Positions 1 to 7,868 of a stretch of 64,000 nt of DNA are shown here, in pieces. The stretch covers positions 143,149 through 207,148 of the forward strand of contig NZ_JAHBZJ010000005.1 of NCBI RefSeq assembly GCF_019635455.1, in the 5' to 3' direction. Positions within the stretch are counted from its first letter, which is position 1, and every line of letters starts with the position of its first letter. Below the pieces are notes generated by a model, which was not told where the DNA came from, made no database searches, and saw nothing but the letters and a program-made list of their open reading frames with translations. This stretch comes from Sphingomonas sp. Its GTDB lineage: Bacteria; Pseudomonadota; Alphaproteobacteria; Sphingomonadales; Sphingomonadaceae. The translations under genes and the position numbers were made by a program.

Positions 1-247
1 TGGGTTTCCGGACCCTTGAGCATCGCCCTGCCGCGCCGCGCCTGCGCGCGTGTGCGTCGAGTTGCAACGCACCGCTCCAATTGTTCGATACGACAAGAAC
101 ATTTGAGGAACATGTTTCAAGGCGTCAATCGCCGTTCGCAGGAAGCGCGGCCGTAATTGCGAGTGATTCTCACCGGTTTCCGCCCTTGTCGGGCAATTCC
201 CATCGGCCTAGAGAGACCCCGAGATTCCGCAACCGCGAGAGGCCGTC
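1..247 (+). promoter_or_regulatory. Leader region upstream of nuoA
   Basis: No convincing gene is seen here. The stretch precedes the first nuo gene, so the operon promoter should lie in it. A weak sigma-70-like candidate is TTGCAA at 62-67 followed 16 bases later by TTCGAT at 84-89. An AT-richer patch runs from 78 to 118. The placement is a guess from sequence alone; transcription could equally start upstream of the window. Confidence 0.25.
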
Positions 248-622
248 TTGGTCGATCTGATCGAATATCTGCCAATCCTGCTGTTCCTGGGGGTGGCGCT
301 GGCGCTGTCGGGCGCATTCGTGTTCCTGCCGATGCTGGTGGCGCGCCTGACCGGCACGCATCAGCCCTATCCGGAAAAGCTGACCGAATATGAGTGCGGC
401 TTTCCCGCGTTCGAGGATTCGCGCAGCCAGTTCGACGTGCGATTCTACCTTGTCGCGATCCTCTTCATCATCTTCGACCTTGAAGCGGCGTTTCTCTATC
501 CCTGGGCGGTGACGGTGTTCGATCTGGGCTGGGCGGCCTGGGTGAGCATGATGATCTTCATCGCCGAACTCGCGCTTGGCCTCGCCTATGCGTGGAAGGT
601 GGGGGCGCTGGATTGGGAATGA
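248..622 (+). CDS. nuoA: NADH-quinone oxidoreductase subunit A
   Basis: Membrane subunit of proton-pumping complex I (ND3 family), 124 residues, normal family length. Three hydrophobic segments are visible (about 7-30, 65-90 and 98-118), with the family-typical [11 protein letters not shown] in the second. The conserved acidic/Cys loop ([20 protein letters not shown]) lies between the first two. The start is a TTG in good register; no upstream ATG fits the family N-terminus ([13 protein letters not shown]). The stop overlaps the nuoB start (ATGA). It is the first gene of a 14-subunit operon. Confidence 0.96.
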   Translation: MVDLIEYLPILLFLGVALALSGAFVFLPMLVARLTGTHQPYPEKLTEYECGFPAFEDSRSQFDVRFYLVAILFIIFDLEAAFLYPWAVTVFDLGWAAWVSMMIFIAELALGLAYAWKVGALDWE

Positions 623-1179
623 GCATTGTGAACACATCTTCCAACATCGTGATGCCCGGCCATGACGGCGCGGTGGTCCAGCCGAATCAGGCGTTTTTCG
701 ACGATCTGAACGGCGAACTGACCGACAAGGGTTTCCTCGTCACATCGACCGAGGAGTTGTTCCAGTGGGCGCGCACCGGCAGCCTGTGGTGGATGACCTT
801 TGGCCTGGCCTGCTGTGCGGTCGAGATGATCCATGTGAACATGCCGCGCTACGACATGGAACGGTTCGGCGCCGCGCCGCGCGCCTCGCCGCGCCAGAGC
901 GACGTGATGATCGTGGCCGGCACGCTGTGCAACAAGATGGCACCCGCGCTGCGCCGCGTGTACGATCAGATGTCGAACCCCAAATATGTGATTTCGATGG
1001 GGTCGTGCGCGAATGGCGGCGGCTATTATCATTATAGCTACAGCGTCGTGCGCGGGTGCGACCGGATCGTGCCGGTGGATATCTACGTCCCCGGCTGCCC
1101 CCCGACTGCCGAGGCGCTGCTCTATGGCGTGATGCAGCTCCAGCGGAAGATCCGCCGGATCGGGACGGTGACGCGGTGA
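619..1179 (+). CDS. nuoB: NADH-quinone oxidoreductase subunit B
   Basis: Peripheral-arm subunit (PSST/NDUFS7 family) of 186 residues, carrying the terminal [4Fe-4S] cluster N2 that reduces quinone. All four expected cysteines are present: the tandem C65-C66 (GLACCAVEM), C130 ([13 protein letters not shown]) and C160 ([14 protein letters not shown]). The loop RYDMERFG...RASPRQSD (residues 78-94) matches the mitochondrial subunit closely, as expected for an alphaproteobacterium. The ATG at 619 overlaps the nuoA stop. An in-frame upstream start exists but would add a non-homologous stretch inside nuoA. Confidence 0.97.
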   Translation: MSIVNTSSNIVMPGHDGAVVQPNQAFFDDLNGELTDKGFLVTSTEELFQWARTGSLWWMTFGLACCAVEMIHVNMPRYDMERFGAAPRASPRQSDVMIVAGTLCNKMAPALRRVYDQMSNPKYVISMGSCANGGGYYHYSYSVVRGCDRIVPVDIYVPGCPPTAEALLYGVMQLQRKIRRIGTVTR

Positions 1180-2078
1180 GGGCTCCTGCACCCCGCTACG
1201 CCGCGAATGACGGCGTGATCGCGGCGGCGCAAGCGGCGCTGGGCGACATGCTGGTCGCGGCGAGCGACCTGGTCGGCGAGGTCAATCTGACCGTTGCGCG
1301 CGACCGGCTGGTCGCGGCGATGACCGCGCTGCGCGATCATCCGATGCTGCAATATCAGGCGCTGATGGAGATCGCCGGCGTCGATTACCCCGCCCGTGCG
1401 GAGCGGTTCGACGTCTGCTACATGCTGCTCAGCTACACCCGCAACCACCGTATCCGCGTGCGCGTGACCACCGACGAGGTGCAGCCGGTGCCGTCGATCA
1501 CCTCGATCTGGCCGGTCGCCGGCTGGCTCGAGCGTGAGGTATACGACATGTATGGCGTGCTGTTCGACGGCAATGAGGACCTGCGCCGCATCCTGACCGA
1601 TTACGGGTTTCGCGGGCATCCGCAGCGCAAGGATTTCCCGCTGACCGGCTATGTCGAACTGCGCTATTCGGAGAGCGCGAAGCGGGTGGTGTACGAGCCG
1701 GTGCAGCTGGCGCAGGATTTTCGCAATTTCGATTTCATGAGCCCGTGGGAAGGCGCGCAATATGTGCTGCCGGGCGACGAAAAGGCGCCTGCGCCTCCGC
1801 CCGCGGCACCCGCGCCGCCGCCCGCTGCGCCGGCAAAGGCCGAGCCGAAGCCCGCGGTGCCGGAGGCGAAGGGCGCGCCGACGCCCGCTACCGCCGATCA
1901 GGTGGCAAAGGCGGATGCCGCTGCCAAGCCGGTCAAGGCGCGGGTGCGCAAGCCCAAGACCACGGACAGCACGGCGGAAAGCGGCGCGGGCAAGCCCGGC
2001 CCGGACGCAGGCCCGGCACCGGCCAAGAAGCCGCGCAAGGCGCCCGCCAGGCCGCGCGCGAAGAAGGGTGACGCGTAA
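1176..2078 (+). CDS. nuoC: NADH-quinone oxidoreductase subunit C with Ala/Pro/Lys-rich tail
   Basis: The 30-kDa subunit of complex I. Residues 1-200 form the normal domain, with the signature [15 protein letters not shown] near 117-130 and [16 protein letters not shown] near 146-161. The GTG start overlaps the nuoB stop. After about residue 201 the protein continues for about 100 residues as a low-complexity tail dominated by Ala, Pro, Lys and Gly, with basic motifs such as KARVRKPK and [14 protein letters not shown] at the end. The canonical subunit ends near residue 200, so the tail is an extension, probably disordered. Its role is not evident. Confidence 0.95.
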   Translation: MRAPAPRYAANDGVIAAAQAALGDMLVAASDLVGEVNLTVARDRLVAAMTALRDHPMLQYQALMEIAGVDYPARAERFDVCYMLLSYTRNHRIRVRVTTDEVQPVPSITSIWPVAGWLEREVYDMYGVLFDGNEDLRRILTDYGFRGHPQRKDFPLTGYVELRYSESAKRVVYEPVQLAQDFRNFDFMSPWEGAQYVLPGDEKAPAPPPAAPAPPPAAPAKAEPKPAVPEAKGAPTPATADQVAKADAAAKPVKARVRKPKTTDSTAESGAGKPGPDAGPAPAKKPRKAPARPRAKKGDA

Positions 2079-2101
2079 TGCGGACTGCGATTTCCTGTTT
2101 C

Positions 2102-2181
2102 CGTCACCCCGGCCCCCGCGCCGGGGTCCCGCTTCTTCTCTCCGCGCGCAGCGGGACCCCGGATCAAGTCCGGGGCGACGA
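2102..2181. repeat. Extragenic palindromic element, nuoC/nuoD junction
   Basis: A long imperfect inverted repeat fills most of the 120-base gap between nuoC and nuoD. The left arm (GTCACCCCGG...GGGGTCCCGCT) pairs with the right arm (AGCGGGACCCCGG...CCGGGGCGACG), and each arm has its own smaller CCCCGG/CCGGGG hairpin. Related elements with GGACCCCGGA and CCGGGGTGACG cores occur at 12559-12680 and, as one arm, at 19676-19713. No transposase is near, so it looks like a REP/MITE-like dispersed element. Confidence 0.8.
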
Positions 2182-2198
2182 CGTGTGGGAGGCTGCGA

Positions 2199-3434
2199 AT
2201 GGCTGACTATCTCGACGAAATCGAAGGCCGCACCGATGCCGCCGATCCGACCGTCGGCGATATCGAGATCGCCAACTACACGATCAACTTCGGCCCGCAG
2301 CACCCGGCGGCGCACGGCGTGTTGCGCCTCGTCACCGAACTGGACGGCGAGATTATCGAGCGGATCGACCCGCATGTCGGCCTGCTCCACCGCGGCACCG
2401 AAAAGCTGATCGAGTACAAGACCTATACCCAGGCGCTCCCGTACATGGATCGCCTCGACTATTGCTCGCCGCTGGCGATGGAGCACAGCTTCGTGCTGGC
2501 GGTGGAAAAGCTGCTCGATCTCGAAGTGCCGGTGCGCGCGCAATATCTGCGCGTGTTCTTCGCCGAGCTGACGCGCATCTGTAACCACATGCTCAACCTC
2601 GGCAGCCATGTGATGGACGTCGGTGCGATGACGCCGAACCTGTGGATGTTCGAAATCCGCGAGGATTGTTTGAACTTCTTCGAGCGCATGTCCGGCGCGC
2701 GGATGCACCACAATTATCTGCGGCCCGGCGGCGTGCATCAGGACGTGCCGCTGAAGCTGCTGGCGGATATCGCCGACTGGCTCGACACGCGGCTGCCGCG
2801 CCTGTTCGGCGACGCGATCAGCCTGGTGGCGGAAAACCGCATCTTCAAGCAGCGCAATGTCGATATCGCGATCGTCAATCGCGACGATGCGATCAAATGG
2901 GGCTTTTCCGGCCCGATGATCCGCGCGGCGGGCATTCCGTGGGACCTGCGCAAGTCACAGCCCTATGATGTCTACGACCGCATGGACTTCGAAATCCCGG
3001 TCGGTACGCGCGGTGACTGCTATGACCGGTTCATGGTCCGCGTCGAGGAAGTGTACCAGTCCGCGCGCATCATGAAACAGTGCCTGAACGAGATGCCGGA
3101 CGGGCCGATCGCGTCGCTGGATCGCAAGGTCGTCCCGCCCAAGCGCGGCGAGATGAAGCAGTCGATGGAAGCGCTGATCCATCACTTCAAACTGTATACC
3201 GAGGGCTTCCACGTCCCCGCCGGCGAGGTCTATGTCGCGACCGAAAGCCCCAAGGGCGAGTTCGGCATCTACATGGTCAGCGACGGGTCGAACAAACCCT
3301 ATCGCTGCAAGATCCGCCCGACCGCGTTCAGCCACTTGCAGGCGATGGACTTCATGTCGCGCGGCCACATGCTGGCGGACATCACCGCGATCCTTGGCGC
3401 GATGGATATCGTGTTCGGGGAGTGTGACCGGTGA
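2199..3434 (+). CDS. nuoD: NADH-quinone oxidoreductase subunit D
   Basis: The 49-kDa subunit of complex I, 411 residues, related to [NiFe]-hydrogenase large subunits. With NuoB it forms the quinone pocket. Diagnostic stretches are [14 protein letters not shown] near the N-terminus, [14 protein letters not shown] and [11 protein letters not shown] (quinone pocket His and Tyr region), and the C-terminal DIVFGECDR shared with the family. The ATG at 2199 has a purine-rich GGGAGG upstream. The stop overlaps the GTG start of the following small gene. Confidence 0.97.
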   Translation: MADYLDEIEGRTDAADPTVGDIEIANYTINFGPQHPAAHGVLRLVTELDGEIIERIDPHVGLLHRGTEKLIEYKTYTQALPYMDRLDYCSPLAMEHSFVLAVEKLLDLEVPVRAQYLRVFFAELTRICNHMLNLGSHVMDVGAMTPNLWMFEIREDCLNFFERMSGARMHHNYLRPGGVHQDVPLKLLADIADWLDTRLPRLFGDAISLVAENRIFKQRNVDIAIVNRDDAIKWGFSGPMIRAAGIPWDLRKSQPYDVYDRMDFEIPVGTRGDCYDRFMVRVEEVYQSARIMKQCLNEMPDGPIASLDRKVVPPKRGEMKQSMEALIHHFKLYTEGFHVPAGEVYVATESPKGEFGIYMVSDGSNKPYRCKIRPTAFSHLQAMDFMSRGHMLADITAILGAMDIVFGECDR

Positions 3435-3643
3435 GGTTGCCGTCTGCGAAACTCGTAATCGCTGTAGCAGTTGGCGCGACGGCTATGGCCTATCGTGCCT
3501 ATGACATCGCACCGGACTCCACGCTCATACAGGTAGAGATGGCGGGATGGGTCATGACCGGGGCTAGCGTCGCGGTGGTGGGCATTTTTTGGGAGCTTGT
3601 TCGCAAGCTAATGCAAAAGAACGGGCTGCACGCTCATGGCTGA
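3431..3643 (+). CDS. Small two-helix membrane protein in nuo operon
   Basis: Unrecognised 70-residue protein. Two hydrophobic segments are visible (about 7-25 and 36-57), separated by the acidic stretch [13 protein letters not shown]. The C-terminus is short and basic ([13 protein letters not shown]). The GTG start overlaps the nuoD stop (GTGTGA), and its own stop lies inside the nuoE start region, so it is coupled on both sides. That tight fit argues for a real gene. Whether it is a complex I accessory protein or a passenger cannot be told from sequence. Confidence 0.75.
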   Translation: MRLPSAKLVIAVAVGATAMAYRAYDIAPDSTLIQVEMAGWVMTGASVAVVGIFWELVRKLMQKNGLHAHG

Positions 3644-4304
3644 CGCAAAAGCAATCGAAGATACCCCCGAACTCCGCGCACGCTGGGGCGGTTTTGCGTG
3701 GAATGCGGAGAACGCCAGGAAGGCCACGACCATCCGCGCGCGTTACCCTGAGGGGCGGCAGATGAGCTGCACGATTCCCTATCTCGATCTGGCGCAGCGT
3801 CAGGTCGGGGCGGAGACGGATACGCAGGGCTGGCTGCCGATCCCGGTGATCGAGTTCGTCGCGCGTGAGCTGGACCTGGCGGTGATCCGCGTGCTGGAGG
3901 TCGCGACCTTCTACACGATGTTCAACCTGCATCCGGTCGGCAAATATCATGTGCAGGTGTGCGGCACGACGCCGTGCTGGCTGCGCGGCAGCGACGATGT
4001 GTTCGCGGCGTGCAAGAACCGGGGCATGGCCAAGGGCAAGACCACGCCCGACGGGCTGTTCACGCTGACCGAGGTCGAGTGCATGGGCAATTGCGCGTCG
4101 GCACCGATGGTCCAGATCAACGACGATAATTACGAAGACCTCGACTACGACCGCACCGCCGCGATCCTCGACGCGCTGGCCAAGGGCGAGCAGCCCAAGA
4201 CCGGCACGCAGGAACCGGGGCGCCACACGGTCGAGCCGGTGGGCGGGCCGACGACGTTGACGGCGATGGTCTCCGAAAATCACGATTACAGGAGCGAGTG
4301 GTGA
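3636..4304 (+). CDS. nuoE: NADH-quinone oxidoreductase subunit E
   Basis: The 24-kDa thioredoxin-like subunit of the NADH-oxidising module, 222 residues. It carries the [2Fe-2S] cluster N1a. Ligands are the pairs C109/C114 (CGTTPCWLRG) and C149/C153 (CMGNCASAP). EVATFYTMFNLHPVG just before the first pair is the family hallmark. The last 35 or so residues (after DALAKGEQPK) are a poorly conserved tail. The start overlaps the preceding small gene by 8 bases and the stop overlaps the next small gene. Confidence 0.96.
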   Translation: MADAKAIEDTPELRARWGGFAWNAENARKATTIRARYPEGRQMSCTIPYLDLAQRQVGAETDTQGWLPIPVIEFVARELDLAVIRVLEVATFYTMFNLHPVGKYHVQVCGTTPCWLRGSDDVFAACKNRGMAKGKTTPDGLFTLTEVECMGNCASAPMVQINDDNYEDLDYDRTAAILDALAKGEQPKTGTQEPGRHTVEPVGGPTTLTAMVSENHDYRSEW

Positions 4305-4471
4305 GCAAGAACACGATCGTCACGATCCTTGCCGTCATCGGCGGGCTGGTCGTCCTGGGATGGGTGCTGAAGCTCGCGGTGAAGCTGTTCATCCCGCTGC
4401 TGCTGATCGGCGTGGGTGTGGCCGTTTACCTGGCGGTGAAGGACAACAAGCGCATCGGAGGGCCGAAGTGA
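4301..4471 (+). CDS. Tiny membrane protein in nuo operon
   Basis: A 56-residue reading frame from GTG (overlapping the nuoE stop as GTGA) to TGA at 4469-4471. The N-terminus SKNTIVTILAVIGGLVVLGW is hydrophobic, then a short amphipathic LKLAVKLF leads into a second hydrophobic run (IPLLLIGVGVAVYLAV), and the end is basic (KDNKRIGGPK). It is probably one long or two short membrane helices. I recognise no family. Coupling to nuoE, a clean hydrophobic/basic layout and alphaproteobacterial codon bias support a real gene. Confidence 0.65.
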   Translation: MSKNTIVTILAVIGGLVVLGWVLKLAVKLFIPLLLIGVGVAVYLAVKDNKRIGGPK

Positions 4472-4491
4472 ACGCGATTCTCGCGATCGAT

Positions 4492-4570
4492 CTTCTCCTG
4501 CGAAAGCAGGGGGTCAGGGCCACAGGCGTCGTCGTTCGTAACTTTGGACCCCTGCTTTCGCAGGGGAACA
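4492..4570. repeat. Extragenic palindromic element, nuoE/nuoF junction
   Basis: Inverted repeat with arms TCTCCTGCGAAAGCAGGGG and CCCCTGCTTTCGCAGGGGA, separated by about 36 bases. Each arm is itself a small CCTGC...GCAGG hairpin. It fills the gap before nuoF. A single-hairpin relative (CTCCTGC-CTTC-GCAGGAG) is found at 9894-9911 before nuoH, so this is a second family, distinct from the GGACCCCGG type. Confidence 0.8.
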
Positions 4571-4585
4571 AGTGCGGAGTCCGTC

Positions 4586-5890
4586 ATGCTCGCTGACAAG
4601 GATCGCATCTTCACCAACCTCTATGGTTATCAGCCGTGGCAGCTGAGCGCCGCGCTGAAGCGCGGGGCGTGGGACAATACCAAAAAGCTGCTCGAACAGG
4701 GCCAGGACTCGATCATCGAAAAGGTGAAGGCGTCGGGCCTGCGCGGACGCGGCGGGGCGGGGTTCCCGACGGGGATGAAGTGGAGCTTCATGCCCAAGAA
4801 TCCGACGCCGGAGCGGCCGAGCTTCCTGGTCATCAACGCCGACGAATCCGAGCCGGGTTCGTGCAAGGACCGCGAGATCATCCGCCACGATCCGCATCTG
4901 CTGCTCGAAGGCGCGCTGGTCGCGGGCTTCGCGATGCGCGCGCGGGCGGCGTACATCTACATTCGCGGCGAATATATCCGTGAGGCCGAGACGCTGTTCG
5001 CGGCGATCGAGGAAGCCTATGCCAAGGGGCTGCTGGGCAAGAATGCCTGCGGCTCCGGCTATGATTTCGACGTGTTCTGCCATCGCGGCGCGGGCGCCTA
5101 TATCTGCGGCGAAGAAACCGCGATGATCGAAAGCCTGGAGGGCAAGAAGGGCCAGCCGCGCCTGAAGCCGCCCTTTCCGGCGGGCGCGGGTCTGTATGGC
5201 TGTCCGACGACGGTCAACAATGTCGAATCGATCGCGGTGGTGCCGACGATCCTGCGGCGCGGGGCGGACTGGTTCGCCAGTTTCGGCGCGGAGAATAATC
5301 GCGGCACCAAACTGTTCCAGATCAGCGGGCATGTCGAAAAACCGTGCGTGGTCGAGGAAGCGATGAGCATCCCGTTCCGTGAGCTGATCGAAAAGCATTG
5401 CGGCGGCATTCGCGGCGGCTGGGACAACCTCCTCGCGGTGATCCCGGGCGGATCGTCGGTGCCGCTGGTGCCGGCGGCGCAGATCATGGACTGCCCGATG
5501 GACTTTGACGGGCTGAAGGCGCTGGGCAGCGGCCTTGGCACGGCGGCGGTCATCGTCATGGATAAATCCACCGATATCGTTCAGGCGATCAGCCGGATCA
5601 GCTATTTCTACAAGCATGAAAGCTGCGGCCAATGCACCCCGTGCCGCGAAGGCACCGGGTGGATGTGGCGGGTGATGGAGCGGCTGCGCACCGGCGACGC
5701 CGACATTTCCGAGATCGACACGCTCTACAACGTCACCAAGCAGGTCGAGGGCCATACGATCTGCGCGCTGGGCGACGCGGCGGCCTGGCCGATCCAGGGC
5801 CTGATCCGCCATTTCCGCCCCGAGATGGAACGCCGCATCCTGGAGAAACAGGGCGGCGGCGAAGCCCCGATGCAGGAGGCGGCGGAGTGA
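4586..5890 (+). CDS. nuoF: NADH-quinone oxidoreductase subunit F
   Basis: NADH-binding subunit of complex I (51-kDa family), 434 residues. It oxidises NADH with FMN and carries [4Fe-4S] cluster N3. The glycine-rich [13 protein letters not shown] (51-63) and [19 protein letters not shown] match the NADH/FMN site. The cluster ligands are C347, C350 and C353 ([14 protein letters not shown]) plus C393 ([13 protein letters not shown]). The ATG at 4586 gives the standard N-terminus ([13 protein letters not shown]); earlier in-frame starts fall in the palindromic element. Confidence 0.97.
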   Translation: MLADKDRIFTNLYGYQPWQLSAALKRGAWDNTKKLLEQGQDSIIEKVKASGLRGRGGAGFPTGMKWSFMPKNPTPERPSFLVINADESEPGSCKDREIIRHDPHLLLEGALVAGFAMRARAAYIYIRGEYIREAETLFAAIEEAYAKGLLGKNACGSGYDFDVFCHRGAGAYICGEETAMIESLEGKKGQPRLKPPFPAGAGLYGCPTTVNNVESIAVVPTILRRGADWFASFGAENNRGTKLFQISGHVEKPCVVEEAMSIPFRELIEKHCGGIRGGWDNLLAVIPGGSSVPLVPAAQIMDCPMDFDGLKALGSGLGTAAVIVMDKSTDIVQAISRISYFYKHESCGQCTPCREGTGWMWRVMERLRTGDADISEIDTLYNVTKQVEGHTICALGDAAAWPIQGLIRHFRPEMERRILEKQGGGEAPMQEAAE

Positions 5891-6585
5891 GGATCGGCGG
5901 CGCCATTCTCCTGCTGCTGGCGGGTGCGGTCGCGCCGGTCGCGACGGCCAGCCAGACGCCGCGCGAGGCGGCGGACGCGCGCTACGTCATGCGCGATTAT
6001 GCGAAATGCGCGGTGAAGCGTGAGCATGATCTGGCACGCGCATTCGTGCTGATGCCGACGGACAAGCGGCTGACCGACAAGGATTATGCGCGGCTGGCGG
6101 ATGGCGATTGTCTGGGCCTGCGCGGCGGGCAGCTGAAGATGCGGCACGAGCTGTTTCGCGGCGCGCTGGCGGAGGAATTGCTGGCGACCGATTTCAAGGG
6201 GCCGCCGGTGATCGATCCGGGCAAGATCGCGCCGCTGGTCTGGCCAGAGCCCGTACCGCCGTCCGCAAACGATCCGGCGACCGGCAAGCCGTTGCCCGCC
6301 GATGCCGCCGCGTCGTTGCAGACCGCTTATGAGCGCGCGCTGGCCGACCGCTATGCCAATCAGATCGGCGAATGCGTGATCCGGATCGACCCCGCCGGTG
6401 CGCGGGCGGTACTGGGTACCGGCGTCGACAAGCCCGAGGAACTGGAGGCGCTCAAGACGCTGGCGCCGAATATCGGCCGCTGCGTGGTGAAGGGTCAGAC
6501 GCTGCGCTTTACCCGGACGACCCTGCGCAACGGGATCGCCATCGCCTATTATCGGATGGCGAGCGCGGAACAGGTGGCGGGATGA
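5887..6585 (+). CDS. Secreted two-module cysteine protein, copy 1
   Basis: Unrecognised 232-residue protein with a signal peptide ([20 protein letters not shown]). The GTG start overlaps the nuoF stop. Two related modules are visible. Module 1 begins [14 protein letters not shown], with its paired Cys 34 residues on (DGDCLGL). Module 2 begins [14 protein letters not shown], with the paired Cys 36 residues on ([13 protein letters not shown]), and ends [13 protein letters not shown] Pro-rich linker joins them. The next two genes have the same plan, so the three are tandem paralogues. Probably periplasmic with disulfides; function unknown. Confidence 0.8.
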   Translation: MRIGGAILLLLAGAVAPVATASQTPREAADARYVMRDYAKCAVKREHDLARAFVLMPTDKRLTDKDYARLADGDCLGLRGGQLKMRHELFRGALAEELLATDFKGPPVIDPGKIAPLVWPEPVPPSANDPATGKPLPADAAASLQTAYERALADRYANQIGECVIRIDPAGARAVLGTGVDKPEELEALKTLAPNIGRCVVKGQTLRFTRTTLRNGIAIAYYRMASAEQVAG

Positions 6586-7292
6586 AGGCGCTGTTCGCCT
6601 TGATGCTGATCGCCGGCGTCGCGTCGGCGGCCGAACCGCAAGAGCCGGGGGGCTTCACGCCCTCACCGCCGCCATCGGATTCGAACCAGTTCGACGGGCG
6701 CGCGCCGACGCGCCGAAAAGACCCCGAACGACTGAGCGATGCCGAGGCAAGAAAGATGGTGCAGGCTTATGCGGCCTGCACGATGCGCGGATCCGTGCGC
6801 GAAGTCCGCGCCTATCTGGCTACCTTTCCGATGAGCGCGCCGGCCGGCAAGCTCGGCCAGGCGCTCGCGCGGTTCAAATGCGCGCGGGTCGACCGGATGT
6901 ATTTCACCGATGGGACCTTTCGCGGTATCTTTTACGAGGCGCTGTATCGGCGCGATTTCTCCTCAAAATGGCCGTCCGATTTCAGCGCGGTACCCCCGAT
7001 CGACTATGGCAAGGGGGTCGGGGTTGAGACCGTGTCGGATCCGGGGGCGTTGATCGGGCTGCGCCGGTTCGCCGACTGCGTCGTTCGAACCGACCCTGGG
7101 GGCGCCCGAACATTTGTGATGTCGGCCATTGCCGAGCCTGGCGAGCGCAACGCAGTGCAAGCATTGATCCCGACGATGCAGAAATGCGTGATCAAGGATC
7201 GCGAGCTGAAGTTCAGCCCGTCGATGGCACGCGCGCTCGTCGCCGAGGCGCTCTATCGATTGTCCGAGAAAGCGACGGAGGTGCAATCATGA
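6582..7292 (+). CDS. Secreted two-module cysteine protein, copy 2
   Basis: A 236-residue paralogue of the previous gene, whose stop it overlaps (ATGA). The signal peptide [15 protein letters not shown] is followed by a Pro/Ser-rich linker. Module 1 runs from ACTMRGSVREVRAYLA to KCARVDRMYF (Cys spacing 34, the same as copy 1 module 1). Module 2 runs from DCVVRTDPGGARTFV to KCVIKDRELKFS (spacing 36) and ends EALYRL. Identical cysteine spacing in modules that have otherwise diverged suggests a conserved fold with a disulfide. No family recognised. Confidence 0.8.
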   Translation: MKALFALMLIAGVASAAEPQEPGGFTPSPPPSDSNQFDGRAPTRRKDPERLSDAEARKMVQAYAACTMRGSVREVRAYLATFPMSAPAGKLGQALARFKCARVDRMYFTDGTFRGIFYEALYRRDFSSKWPSDFSAVPPIDYGKGVGVETVSDPGALIGLRRFADCVVRTDPGGARTFVMSAIAEPGERNAVQALIPTMQKCVIKDRELKFSPSMARALVAEALYRLSEKATEVQS

Positions 7293-7867
7293 TGATGCTT
7301 CTGATGTCTTCGCTGGCGCTCGCCGCGTCGGCGCCCGCCAGCCCGGCGGGATGCGTGCTGGAAAAGGATTCGGCAGGTTCGCGCGCGCTGATGAAGGCGG
7401 CGCCCGGATCGGCCGAACTGGCCGCCGCCGCGACGGGCGCCGCGCCCGTGCTGATCGCCTGTGGCGCGCCGCGATCGGGTCCGTCGCTCGACGCGATGAT
7501 CGCCGACATGGCCGAACTGACGCTGCGCACCGATTATGCGCAATATCCGTTCGACAAGCTGCCCGATCCCGCGTTCACGCCGGCCCAGGCCGAAGGGCTG
7601 CGGCGTGAAACCGCGGGCTGGCCCACCGCCGATGCGGTCGGCCGGTGCATCGTCGCGCGCGACGTGAAGGCGGCGGTCCGCTTCGTTCGCGCGCGCCCGG
7701 CGAGCGGCAGCGAGGGCAAGGCGCTGGCGGCGATCACGCCGCTGATCCCGGGTTGCGTCGATGCCGGCGCTTCCTTTACCGCCAGCCGCGCGGACCTGCG
7801 CAACGGCGTTGCCCGCGCGCTTTATCGCGACGTCCTCAGTCTCATTCCGGAAATCTGGCCCTCCTGA
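7289..7867 (+). CDS. Secreted two-module cysteine protein, copy 3
   Basis: Third paralogue, 192 residues, starting at an ATG that overlaps the copy 2 stop. The short hydrophobic N-terminus (MLLMSSLALAASAPA) is a signal peptide. Module 1 is GCVLEKDSAGSRAL to IACGAPRSG and module 2 is RCIVARDVKAAVRF to PGCVDAGASF, both with Cys spacing 36. Module 2 ends LRNGVARALYRD, close to the copy 1 ending. Only one base separates it from nuoG. The trio is most simply explained by duplication inside the operon. Confidence 0.78.
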   Translation: MMMLLMSSLALAASAPASPAGCVLEKDSAGSRALMKAAPGSAELAAAATGAAPVLIACGAPRSGPSLDAMIADMAELTLRTDYAQYPFDKLPDPAFTPAQAEGLRRETAGWPTADAVGRCIVARDVKAAVRFVRARPASGSEGKALAAITPLIPGCVDAGASFTASRADLRNGVARALYRDVLSLIPEIWPS

Positions 7868-7868
7868 C

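Noticed and set aside
1122..2738. Open frame of 538 codons antisense to nuoC and nuoD
   Set aside because: It crosses two genes and a palindromic repeat and has no recognisable domain.
4472..4585. Coding frame across the nuoE/nuoF gap
   Set aside because: A short open frame starting GTG at 4468 passes through the palindromic element and encodes no plausible protein; the repeat explains the sequence.
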